64,000 nt of DNA. Origin: Companilactobacillus allii (GTDB taxonomy: Bacteria > Bacillota > Bacilli > Lactobacillales > Lactobacillaceae). The notes below the pieces were generated by a model. That model saw only the letters and a program-made list of their open reading frames with translations. It did not search any database and was not told the DNA's origin. Positions 46,181-53,864 of this stretch are shown piece after piece. The first letter of the stretch is position 1. Every line of letters begins with the position of its first letter. The stretch spans positions 1,106,053 to 1,170,052 of the forward strand of contig NZ_CP019323.1 in NCBI RefSeq assembly GCF_001971585.1, read 5' to 3'. Made by a program: the position numbers and the translations under genes.

Positions 46181-46331
46181 TAGACCTTCAGCTAAACAAA
46201 GAGAAAGAGTTCATGAAATTGTTGATTCAATATTAGATTCATATCATCCAAAAGTAAAAATTGTAACTAAAGCTAGTAAAAAGATTATGACTATTGAGGC
46301 TGATATTAATGATTACAAGGTGGAGAAATGA
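46170..46331 (+). CDS. Small phage protein
   Basis: A 53-residue product (MMSNRPSAKQRERVHEIVDS...), basic, overlapping the previous gene by 11 bases and the next start by 4. ATG 46173 is an alternative start. Function unknown. Confidence 0.5.
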   Translation: MMSNRPSAKQRERVHEIVDSILDSYHPKVKIVTKASKKIMTIEADINDYKVEK

Positions 46332-46390
46332 GGAAAATCAAGTTCAGAGAATGGCTTGAAGAGCCTGATTATAACGACATACCTATTTAG
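46328..46390 (+). CDS. Tiny reading frame, possible peptide or gene remnant
   Basis: A 20-residue frame MRKIKFREWLEEPDYNDIPI beginning in an ATGA overlap with the previous gene. It may be a genuine leader-like peptide or the remnant of a longer gene. Confidence 0.3.
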   Translation: MRKIKFREWLEEPDYNDIPI

Positions 46391-46415
46391 ATTATCTATA
46401 AATTGGAGGATAACA

Positions 46416-46823
46416 ATGAAATATAAATTAAAGCTAGATTACACGGAAGACGAATTAAATGAATTAAAAGAACTCAGGAAAGATTACAAGAGTCCTATAA
46501 ATGCAATACACCAGATAATCATAGTAACAAGTTGTGATGATCCATTCAGAAACTTGCGGGCAAAATATTTCGCAATTGGACATGAAGACGAATTTGATTT
46601 TATGGCCGACATTAACAATGTTGTAATGGGAACTGCTATTTTTCCTAATAAACTGTATATCGTTCATGACACTAATACGAACAGCGTTATTTACCATGAC
46701 GATATCAACAACAAATTAATTTGGGCTCCATTATGTTTTTATCGTCCAGTTAAAAGAACTAAAGAGGAGTGGCTAGAAATTAACCCGGCATATGAACCAA
46801 TGTTAGAAATGGTAGAAGACTAA
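46416..46823 (+). CDS. DUF1642-like phage protein 2
   Basis: 135 residues ending RTKEEWLEINPAYEPMLEMVED, the same end pattern as the protein at 45758, suggesting a duplicated family. Start ATG 46416 follows GGAGGA at 46404; an in-frame ATG at 46356 lies before that site. Confidence 0.6.
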   Translation: MKYKLKLDYTEDELNELKELRKDYKSPINAIHQIIIVTSCDDPFRNLRAKYFAIGHEDEFDFMADINNVVMGTAIFPNKLYIVHDTNTNSVIYHDDINNKLIWAPLCFYRPVKRTKEEWLEINPAYEPMLEMVED

Positions 46824-46865
46824 TGAATGAAGCAAAAATGATAGGTCTTTCATAAAAAGAATTAA

Positions 46866-46932
46866 ATAAAAAAGCCACCCACAACGTGAGCAGCTAATTA
46901 ATTGTTTTCGACAAATTCAATTATATCACAAA
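46866..46932 (+). promoter_or_regulatory. Possible hairpin plus motif AATTATATCACAAA, copy 2
   Basis: A weak CAC/GTG hairpin after A6 is followed by the 14-base motif (46919-46932) that is also at 37713. It lies before the ArpU gene and may be its promoter region. Confidence 0.4.
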
Positions 46933-46946
46933 GGGGTTGTTATAAA

Positions 46947-47372
46947 GTGGGATTGTTACCAGCAGTTAACTCAAATAGAACTCAAGATAATGTTAGAAAT
47001 TTTCTAACTGACGAATTTCCACGCTTCATAGTTAAATCGGGGTACAGCCAACTAGAGGTGCAATCCCCAAGGATTTCGGATCTACCAAAGTCACAGATAG
47101 TTGGAAACAATATTGAAGATGGGATGATTGATTATTTTGAATCAAATAGAATTGTTCTAGCTGTCGTTAAAGCAATTGATAGATGTCCTAAACCTTATTC
47201 TAAAATTTTGAGAATGGCTTATATTGAAGAAATGAATGACACAGATATTATTGTTACTGTTCCTTATGAACGTAGCCAATTTTATAGATTAAAAGCAAAA
47301 GCATTTTTGTGGTTTGCAGACACGTTTGAAGATACATGTGATTTACATATTTATGCTAAAGAAAATGTTTGA
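46947..47372 (+). CDS. ArpU family late transcription regulator
   Basis: 141 residues with the ArpU/RinA-like sigma-factor-related pattern (VKAIDRCPKPYSKILRMAYIEEMNDTDIIVTVPYERSQFYRLKAKAFLWFA). It probably activates the phage late promoter just downstream, at the phased repeat array. Start is GTG 46947 with AAGGGG upstream; no start nearer that site fits. Confidence 0.85.
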   Translation: MGLLPAVNSNRTQDNVRNFLTDEFPRFIVKSGYSQLEVQSPRISDLPKSQIVGNNIEDGMIDYFESNRIVLAVVKAIDRCPKPYSKILRMAYIEEMNDTDIIVTVPYERSQFYRLKAKAFLWFADTFEDTCDLHIYAKENV

Positions 47373-47375
47373 AAT

Positions 47376-47441
47376 GGTACTAACGTGCGACTTAGGTGGG
47401 ACTATGATGGGACACGGATGGTACTGATTACGTTGTATATT
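47376..47441 (+). promoter_or_regulatory. Phased 11-bp repeat array and late promoter
   Basis: Five related hexamers, GGTACT, GCGACT, GGGACT, GGGACA and GGTACT, begin at 47376, 47387, 47398, 47409 and 47420, exactly 11 bases apart. TATATT follows at 47436. They would lie on one DNA face and could bind the late activator ArpU. Confidence 0.7.
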
Positions 47442-47648
47442 GGTATCGTACCAAAATCAGAAAAAGGAGAAATACCTTTTTCAAGTGAAAATTTAAATAA
47501 AGGAGATGAATCCTCCAATATTTGTTACAACACAGTATTGTTATTTCTCAATTAAAAAAGAAAATCCTTTAAAAGGTAGCGAACAACGCGAATTGCTTAT
47601 GAGAACGGCAATTCAATTTTGATCAGTGATGATAAAGCTGGTCATTAC

Positions 47649-47696
47649 GTGGATACTGGCGTAGTTAACTTGTAGGTTCGATTCCTACTATCCACA
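47649..47696 (+). ncRNA. Truncated tRNA-like element 1
   Basis: A perfect 7-bp acceptor stem (GTGGATA/TATCCAC) and a perfect T arm (GTAGG, TTCGATT loop, CCTAC) with an A as discriminator. Only 16 bases stand where D and anticodon arms should be. Confidence 0.65.
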
Positions 47697-47746
47697 TTGG
47701 CCGGCGGAAAACGGTCATAAAATAGATTTTTCCAATGATACAAGTA

Positions 47747-47797
47747 AACCATTCTTGGTAGACACAACGTGGCTAGGTTCGATTCCTAGCATGGTTA
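47747..47797 (+). ncRNA. Truncated tRNA-like element 2
   Basis: Acceptor AACCAT/ATGGTT, a TTGGTAGACAC segment like a D loop, and a T arm CTAGG, TTCGATT loop, CCTAG; the anticodon arm is missing. It shares TAGGTTCGATTCCTA with element 1. Confidence 0.6.
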
Positions 47798-47818
47798 TAT
47801 GAGTGATGGTATCTCTAC

Positions 47819-47863
47819 GGAGACCATTGCGGGGATCAGTCAATTATGGCTGGTCTTTTTTAT
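47819..47863 (+). terminator. Possible terminator before the Gp49-like gene
   Basis: AGACCA pairs with TGGTCT across a longer loop, followed by T5; it lies just before the ribosome site of the next gene. Confidence 0.5.
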
Positions 47864-47876
47864 TAGGAGGATAACA

Positions 47877-48137
47877 ATGGAAAATAAAATTTCAGAAGAA
47901 TATATTAATGATTTGATCAATAGATCGGATATTGAGGTTAAAACAGTTTATGACAAGGTTACGTTAGTTACTTGCAAATTACCAAATGGATTCGTGTTAG
48001 TAGAATCTAGTGGAGCTGTCAGCAAAGAAAATTATGATCTGGATATGGGTAAGCAAACTTGCATGGAACATATTAAGAACGAGTTATGGAAGCTAGAAGG
48101 TTACTCACTAGCAAATAAATTGATGGGGGCAAAATAA
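47877..48137 (+). CDS. Gp49-like phage protein
   Basis: 86 residues resembling the phage Gp49 (N4-gp49/Sf6-gp66) family: a conserved helical N-terminus, the strand LVTCKLPNGFVLVESSG and the segment CMEHIKNELWKLEGYSLAN. Start ATG 47877 with AGGAGG. Confidence 0.72.
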   Translation: MENKISEEYINDLINRSDIEVKTVYDKVTLVTCKLPNGFVLVESSGAVSKENYDLDMGKQTCMEHIKNELWKLEGYSLANKLMGAK

Positions 48138-48340
48138 TGGAATACGAAGACACGTTAAAGTTAATTAAGAATAAGGCTTCAATTGAGATGCGATTACCAC
48201 AATGGCACGCACATACTAGAATTGGAGTTAACAGATTGAATCCCAGCTCACCGTATTTGGAAGTCAGATCCGATAATGGTGTTATTCCGTGGATTCCAAC
48301 GTATCCGGAAATGTTTTCAACAAATTGGCAAATTTATTAG
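48137..48340 (+). CDS. Hypothetical phage protein (MW1434-like)
   Basis: 67 residues with RLPQWHAHTRIGVNRL..SSPYLEVRSDNGVIPWIPTYPEM; this resembles short DUF2829-like phage proteins. It shares one base with the previous stop. A terminator follows. Confidence 0.6.
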   Translation: MEYEDTLKLIKNKASIEMRLPQWHAHTRIGVNRLNPSSPYLEVRSDNGVIPWIPTYPEMFSTNWQIY

Positions 48341-48368
48341 ATCACTCCTTTGAGTGATCTTTTTTTAT
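48340..48368 (+). terminator. Rho-independent terminator
   Basis: GATCACTC and GAGTGATC pair around CTTT, followed by T7. Confidence 0.85.
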
Positions 48369-48379
48369 TGGAGAAAATT

Positions 48380-48610
48380 ATGAAAGAAAAAAGTGAATCA
48401 AATGGAATTAGCTTTGTAGGATTGCTAACGCTGATATTTGTTATTGCCAAGTTATTCGGGCTGATTCATTGGAGTTGGTTGTTAGTATTTGCACCAGTGT
48501 TAATTGAAATAGTATTAGCGTTATTACTTTATACCATTGCTGGTTTAATTCTATTAGTTAAATATCTCATTATGAAATATCAAATTTGGAAATTTGATAG
48601 GGAGAAATAA
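48380..48610 (+). CDS. Small two-helix membrane phage protein
   Basis: 76 residues with two hydrophobic helices (about 12-32 and 37-58), like phage proteins annotated as transmembrane Fragile-X-F. ATG 48380 with GGAG upstream. Function unknown. Confidence 0.6.
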   Translation: MKEKSESNGISFVGLLTLIFVIAKLFGLIHWSWLLVFAPVLIEIVLALLLYTIAGLILLVKYLIMKYQIWKFDREK

Positions 48611-48612
48611 TA

Positions 48613-48795
48613 ATGATGATTCGTACAAAGATTGGATACATGACGCCTATGGAGGCAAGCTGCATCGGTCATATTGATAAAGAATTAGCACGAGATAGGA
48701 GGAAACAAAGACGTGAGCAAGAGAGAAGAAAACAAGTTACCAAGGATAACTTCAATGAGCTTAACAAAAAGTCAAAGGCAAGAAGATCTATATAA
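48613..48795 (+). CDS. Hypothetical basic phage protein
   Basis: 60 residues; the middle and end are very basic and helical (RDRRKQRREQERRKQ). It overlaps the next gene by 83 bases, which is long, so one of the two may be wrong. Confidence 0.5.
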   Translation: MMIRTKIGYMTPMEASCIGHIDKELARDRRKQRREQERRKQVTKDNFNELNKKSKARRSI

Positions 48796-49069
48796 CATTA
48801 ATCGTGAATTTGAATCAGTACGTGAATCGGTTAGTGATGTTGACGGAAATTTATCCAAGGAAATTAAAGATAACTATTCAAATCTATCCAACAAGATTAA
48901 GGATGACTATTCGGATTTATGCAAATATTCTAACGGCAATACTAATAGAGTAACTGAAAATTTGAATAGGGAAACATCAAGATTGGATAAGAAAATCAAA
49001 TATCTAACTATTTCATTGGTGGTTATGGCAATCTTGATTATAATTCTGGCAGTAGGAGTGTTGATCTAA
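48713..49069 (+). CDS. Coiled-coil phage membrane protein
   Basis: 118 residues: a coiled-coil rich in S, N and K (about 20-90) and one C-terminal transmembrane helix. Start is GTG at 48713 with AGGAGG; its stop shares a base with the next start. Confidence 0.6.
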   Translation: MSKREENKLPRITSMSLTKSQRQEDLYNINREFESVRESVSDVDGNLSKEIKDNYSNLSNKIKDDYSDLCKYSNGNTNRVTENLNRETSRLDKKIKYLTISLVVMAILIIILAVGVLI

Positions 49070-49644
49070 TGAATGAAGAAATGAAAATACAAGTCGTTTC
49101 AATTGATAGCATTACACCTTATCCAGACAATCCACGAAATAACGATGATGCTGTGGAACCTACTGCGGAATCTATTAAACAATTTGGGTGGCAACAACCA
49201 ATTGTAGTTGATAAGAATAACGTTGTTATTGCGGGTCATACAAGGTTAAAAGCAGCCGAAAAATTAGGCTTGGAGACAGTTCCAATTGTAGTGGCTGATT
49301 TGTCTGATGAGCAGGCAAGAGCCTATAGACTGGCTGACAATAAGACTGGTGAAATGGCATATTGGGACGATAAATTGTTGGATCAAGAACTAAGCAAAAT
49401 TACTGATATTGATATGAATTTGGTTGGATTTAATTTAGATGATATAGAACCAGAATTACCACAAGATTTTTTTGAAGAAAATCCAGATAGTGAATCCGAT
49501 TCTGACACTAAGAATTATCTTGAATGGGGAAGTAATAAAGTTCTGCTATCTCAAAACGATATTAAGATTCTTGATGATCAATTTAAGAAATTCAATGATG
49601 GTGGAGAAAATGGAAGTTTTGTAACTTTTTTGGTAGATAAATGA
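49069..49644 (+). CDS. ParB-like domain protein
   Basis: 191 residues. The N-terminal 110 residues are a ParB/Srx-like domain (ITPYPDNPRNNDDAVE, QPIVVDKNNVVIAGHTRLKAAEKLG, YRLADNK), followed by an acidic tail. Such domains often lie next to phage DNA modification or terminase genes. It overlaps the DpdA-like gene by 4 bases, the tightest coupling in the cassette, which suggests a shared job. Confidence 0.85.
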   Translation: MNEEMKIQVVSIDSITPYPDNPRNNDDAVEPTAESIKQFGWQQPIVVDKNNVVIAGHTRLKAAEKLGLETVPIVVADLSDEQARAYRLADNKTGEMAYWDDKLLDQELSKITDIDMNLVGFNLDDIEPELPQDFFEENPDSESDSDTKNYLEWGSNKVLLSQNDIKILDDQFKKFNDGGENGSFVTFLVDK

Positions 49645-50408
49645 CAAAGCTGTATTTGTCGGCGTTAGGCACAAATTATTCAGATTTAACTAGTAAAAGC
49701 ATATATACCAGTAGATATATTTTGGAATCTTACTTTTACATAACAAAGGCTATTAATAACAAGCAATATATTGCTGATGTTCTTGATTACAACAAAAGAG
49801 ATAGGTTGTTGTTGGATAGTGGTGCATTTAGCTTTATGAATGGTAAGCAGGTTACTGAAAAAGAAATGGATCAATATTGCATTAATTACGTTGAATTCAT
49901 TAAGAAATATAATATTAAGTATTTTGTTGAAATGGATATTGACGCTATTTTTGGTTATGAGAAAGCACTCGAATATAGAAGATATATTGAAAAAGAGTGT
50001 GGTAGTCAGGCTATACCAATATTTCATAAAGAGCGTGGTATTAACGTATATAAGCAAATGGTTAGTGAATATGAGTATGCCGGTATTGGTGGCATTGCCA
50101 TGAAAAATATTAAACCATCAGAGCATAAGTATTTTAGAGAATTAAACAAATATGCCAATTATTATGGGACAAAATTACATGCAATGGGATTCACTCCAAC
50201 AAGAGATTTAAATTCATATGGATTTTATTCGGTGGATTCATCTTCTTGGGCAAGTGGCGTCAGATTCGGAAAGATTTATCACTATCAAAACAAAATTATT
50301 AGAGGGATACTACGTCCTAAAGGTACAAGAGTCAAACTAAGTGGAAAAGAAACGCAAAATCACAACTGGCTTGAATGGTGTAAGTACCAACGTGCCGTTG
50401 ATAAATAA
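49641..50408 (+). CDS. DpdA-like DNA 7-deazaguanine transglycosylase
   Basis: 255 residues. It resembles phage DpdA proteins, paralogs of tRNA-guanine transglycosylase that insert 7-deazaguanine bases into DNA. Seen are LDSGAFSF (58-65), VEMDID (96-101), HAMGFTPT (180-187) and YSVDSSSW (196-203), where D59 and D199 fit the catalytic aspartates. The C-terminal zinc region of tRNA enzymes is absent. Neighbouring queC and yhhQ-like genes support the call. The target base motif and the exact modified base are unknown. Confidence 0.8.
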   Translation: MTKLYLSALGTNYSDLTSKSIYTSRYILESYFYITKAINNKQYIADVLDYNKRDRLLLDSGAFSFMNGKQVTEKEMDQYCINYVEFIKKYNIKYFVEMDIDAIFGYEKALEYRRYIEKECGSQAIPIFHKERGINVYKQMVSEYEYAGIGGIAMKNIKPSEHKYFRELNKYANYYGTKLHAMGFTPTRDLNSYGFYSVDSSSWASGVRFGKIYHYQNKIIRGILRPKGTRVKLSGKETQNHNWLEWCKYQRAVDK

Positions 50409-50419
50409 AGGAGTTCATT

Positions 50420-51136
50420 ATGGATAAAAAAGATAAGAAAATAAGCACAGTTACATTTATGTATTTAATTTTCACATTGATGTTTGTTAGTGCCGTATTA
50501 ATTGGAAATGTATTAGCATCTAAACAAATTGGATGGGGAACATTTGGTATTCCAGCGGGAACTTTAGTATTCCCCTTGAGTTACATCATGAGTGATGTAG
50601 TTGGTGAAGTATATGGTTACAAAGCTATGAGAAGAATTATTTGGATTGGATTTGCATTCACTATTTTGCAAGCTGTTCTAATGACATTAGCAAGCTATTT
50701 GCCATATCCAATTTGGTATCAAAATAATGAAGCATTTCAAACTATTGCTTTAAGTGCTCCAAGAATCTTATTAGCACAGATTACTGCTTATTTAGTAGGA
50801 GAATGGGCAAACGCTGCAGTTATTAGCAAAATGAAAGCAAATCACTATTCAAAGACTAATAGCAAAGGTGCTTTTTCTATTCGTGCCGTTGTTTCAACAC
50901 TAGCAGGAGAATTTTTAGATAGTGCAGTATTTATTCCAATTGCATTTTTAGGAGTTAATCCAACAAACACAATGATTGCATCGGTTATTCTTTTAACACT
51001 TATCAAAGTTGCTTATGAGATTATTATGTTGCCATTTACGAATTGGTTAGTTAATAAGGTAAAACATCATGAAGAGATTGATCATGTTGATCTCAATATT
51101 AAATACAATTTAGTCGGAAAAGTTCAAAACAATTAA
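50420..51136 (+). CDS. yhhQ: YhhQ-like 7-deazaguanine (queuosine precursor) transporter
   Basis: 238 residues with about six hydrophobic helices and the VUT/COG1738 pattern (ASKQIGWGTFGIPAGTLVFPLSYIMSDVVGEVYGY). It imports preQ0 or preQ1. Phage copies are known in 7-deazaguanine cassettes. It starts 11 bases after the DpdA-like gene, with AAGGAG. Confidence 0.88.
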   Translation: MDKKDKKISTVTFMYLIFTLMFVSAVLIGNVLASKQIGWGTFGIPAGTLVFPLSYIMSDVVGEVYGYKAMRRIIWIGFAFTILQAVLMTLASYLPYPIWYQNNEAFQTIALSAPRILLAQITAYLVGEWANAAVISKMKANHYSKTNSKGAFSIRAVVSTLAGEFLDSAVFIPIAFLGVNPTNTMIASVILLTLIKVAYEIIMLPFTNWLVNKVKHHEEIDHVDLNIKYNLVGKVQNN

Positions 51137-51148
51137 GGGGAGAAAAAT

Positions 51149-51850
51149 ATGAAAGCAGTAGTTTTATTATCTGGCGGAATGGATTCTGCCGTCTGTTTGG
51201 CAAAGATTATCGAAGAATATGGAAATAACAATGTAATGGCTGTTGGATTTAGATATGGACAAAAGCACCAACAAAATCATTATTATGCAAAGAAGATTGC
51301 TGACTACTTCAATGTAAAGATGATTGATTTAGATATTGATGTTAGAGCATTTAAAGGATCCGATTCAACACTTTTAAACGATAAAAAAATTAAGCACGAA
51401 AGCTACGCTCAGGTATTAAAAGACAGTGACACGGGTATTGCAGACACGTATGTTCCATTTAGAAATGGATTGATGTTGTCACAGGTTGCGGCACTTGCAT
51501 ATAGCCAGAAAGCAAACTATGTGGTATATGGTGCACATAAGGATGATTATGCTGGAAATGCTTATCCTGATACCTCACCAGCATTTTATAAAGCCATGAA
51601 TGAGGCTATTAATGTTGGAACTAATGGCAAGATTAATGTTATTGCACCATTGATAAATATGGATAAAGCAGGAGTAGTAAAACTGGGCACACAATTAGGT
51701 GTGCCTTTTGAATTTACTCGAACATGTTATGAGGGTGACGACGTTTCATGCGGAGAATGTGCTACTTGTTTAGACCGGATTAATGCTTTTAAGCAAAATG
51801 ATCTAGTTGATCCAATTCCTTATGCAATTAATATTGATTGGAATAACTAA
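51149..51850 (+). CDS. queC: 7-cyano-7-deazaguanine synthase QueC
   Basis: 233 residues. The PP-loop SGGMDS (8-13) and the zinc cysteines C193, C201, C204 and C207 are complete. QueC turns 7-carboxy-7-deazaguanine into preQ0 with ATP and ammonia. QueD, QueE and FolE are absent from the window, so its substrate must come from the host, from uptake, or from elsewhere in the phage. Confidence 0.93.
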   Translation: MKAVVLLSGGMDSAVCLAKIIEEYGNNNVMAVGFRYGQKHQQNHYYAKKIADYFNVKMIDLDIDVRAFKGSDSTLLNDKKIKHESYAQVLKDSDTGIADTYVPFRNGLMLSQVAALAYSQKANYVVYGAHKDDYAGNAYPDTSPAFYKAMNEAINVGTNGKINVIAPLINMDKAGVVKLGTQLGVPFEFTRTCYEGDDVSCGECATCLDRINAFKQNDLVDPIPYAINIDWNN

Positions 51851-51889
51851 TTAACGAACTGATTTATAAAGGAGGGGTGTCAATGTGCT

Positions 51890-52543
51890 ATGGCTAAGTA
51901 TAAAGAGTGGTTAACAGAGGAAGGACTTCTTAAATTAGAGGGAATGGCTCGTGACGGATTAACCAATGAACAAATAGCACATACGATACGTGTGAATCCT
52001 GACACTTTATATACATGGATTAGGAAGTATTCCGAGATATCCGAGGCCCTAAAAAAAGGTAAAGATGTAATTGATAGGAAAGTAGAAAATTCACTGTTAG
52101 ATAGAGCCATGGGGACATCTACAACCGTTACAACATATGCCATGGTTAAAGTTGATGATGAAGTGCTAAAGGTTAGACGGTTCAATTTTCTAAACGAATA
52201 TAAGTTAGATCATCCTGATTTGAGTAAGAAACAATTAGCCATGGTTGCTATTGATAAGGTGCCGACATACGAACGTATTCCGATTAAAGAGGTTCATAAC
52301 GAGTTACCTCCTGATACGAGTGCAGCTATATTCTGGCTGAAGAATAGAAAGCCTGACATTTATCGTGATCAATCATTTAAGAATCTTAATGAGGCTAATA
52401 CCAGAAAAGCAACTGCAGAAGCTAAGATTGCGGAAGCTAAAGCTATTGACGTATCTAACGGTACCGACCAACAAATGGAATCTATCGATAAATTATTATC
52501 GACAATAACATCGGAGGTGGAACAAGATGGCGAATCTGACTAA
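51890..52543 (+). CDS. terS: Terminase small subunit
   Basis: 217 residues. The N-terminal HTH (LTNEQIAHTIRVNPDTLYTWIRKY) binds the packaging site, the centre oligomerises and the tail is charged. It overlaps terL by 17 bases. ATG 51890 follows GGAGGGG with slightly long spacing. Confidence 0.88.
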   Translation: MAKYKEWLTEEGLLKLEGMARDGLTNEQIAHTIRVNPDTLYTWIRKYSEISEALKKGKDVIDRKVENSLLDRAMGTSTTVTTYAMVKVDDEVLKVRRFNFLNEYKLDHPDLSKKQLAMVAIDKVPTYERIPIKEVHNELPPDTSAAIFWLKNRKPDIYRDQSFKNLNEANTRKATAEAKIAEAKAIDVSNGTDQQMESIDKLLSTITSEVEQDGESD

Positions 52544-53846
52544 ATTGTTCACACCTAAACAGTTAAAGGTTCTTGATCAAGTTATTAACAATAGCGATTG
52601 GCGTTTAATGATTAATTATGGCGCTGTCCGTGCTGGAAAGACGTTTGTAGATAACTTTATATTCTTGCTGGACGTAAGGCATGCTGCACAGGTTGCTCAA
52701 GGCCAAGGTGTTACACACCCGCAATATATATTGGGCGGTGTATCAAGTAAGACTATTCAGAATAATGTTCTTAATGAGATCACTAATACATTTGGGATTG
52801 AATTTCATTTCGACAAACATAATTCGTTCAATATTCAATTTGAGGGATTACCACCAGTCAAGATTATTCAAGCGTTTACGGGTTCGATTGCTGGTTTAGG
52901 TGCTATCCGTGGTATGACAGCTTATGGCGCTTATATTAATGAAGCCTCGCTATCTAATGAGCAGGTCTTTGCAGAAATTAGAAATAGATGTTCGCCAGAA
53001 GGTGCGCGTGTTGTATGTGACACCAACCCAGATATACCAACTCACTGGTTAAAGACTAAATATATTGATAATCCTAACCACTCAAAGACAATAATTAGTA
53101 ATCATTTCGTTATCGATGACAATACATTTCTATCGCCTGATTTCATTAGGACTACTAAAGAAACAGAACCGACAGGAATGTATTATGATCGCGCTGTATT
53201 AGGGCTGTGGGTATCTGGTGAGGGTACCGTCTATAAGGATTTCAACGAGAAGACCATGTTAATTGATCACGCTGATGTTCCAGATAATCTTAGATATGTG
53301 GCTGGCGTCGATTGGGGATATGAGCATAAAGGCTCAATCGTTGTTATTGGTGTTGATGATTCAAATAACAATAAGTATCTAGTTGAAGAACACACAGCTC
53401 AATTTGAAGAGATAGACTACTGGACAGACGTTGCGATTGATATTAAGCAAAGATATGGCAATATACCTTTCTACGCTGATTCGGCACGTCCAGAGCATGT
53501 AGCTCATTTCCAAGAAGTAGGATTAAATTGTATGAACGCTTATAAATCAGTTTTAACAGGTATCGAATACGTGGCTAAGTCCATGAAAGTCGGCGCCTTT
53601 TTTGTTGTTAAACAAGCAATTGACAACACGGGATTGGATAAGAAATCTAATAACTATCATTATTTTCTTGATGAGATTTATACCTACGTTTGGAATGAAA
53701 AGACTGGCGAACCAGTCAAAGAAAATGATGATGTCATGGATACAATACGTTATGCCATTGCATCAGACGAAAGAATGAAGTTGAAACCTAAAGTTAATAG
53801 CCATGCTAAGAATATTAGTGACTTACGTGGTTTAGGAGTTATTTAA
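52527..53846 (+). CDS. terL: Terminase large subunit (PBSX type)
   Basis: 439 residues. Walker A YGAVRAGKT (31-39), an ATPase core up to about residue 240, and the nuclease start GVDWGYEHKGS. It packages DNA into the procapsid with TerS and the portal. Confidence 0.95.
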   Translation: MANLTKLFTPKQLKVLDQVINNSDWRLMINYGAVRAGKTFVDNFIFLLDVRHAAQVAQGQGVTHPQYILGGVSSKTIQNNVLNEITNTFGIEFHFDKHNSFNIQFEGLPPVKIIQAFTGSIAGLGAIRGMTAYGAYINEASLSNEQVFAEIRNRCSPEGARVVCDTNPDIPTHWLKTKYIDNPNHSKTIISNHFVIDDNTFLSPDFIRTTKETEPTGMYYDRAVLGLWVSGEGTVYKDFNEKTMLIDHADVPDNLRYVAGVDWGYEHKGSIVVIGVDDSNNNKYLVEEHTAQFEEIDYWTDVAIDIKQRYGNIPFYADSARPEHVAHFQEVGLNCMNAYKSVLTGIEYVAKSMKVGAFFVVKQAIDNTGLDKKSNNYHYFLDEIYTYVWNEKTGEPVKENDDVMDTIRYAIASDERMKLKPKVNSHAKNISDLRGLGVI

Positions 53847-53864
53847 AAAGAAAGGAGTGGTTAA

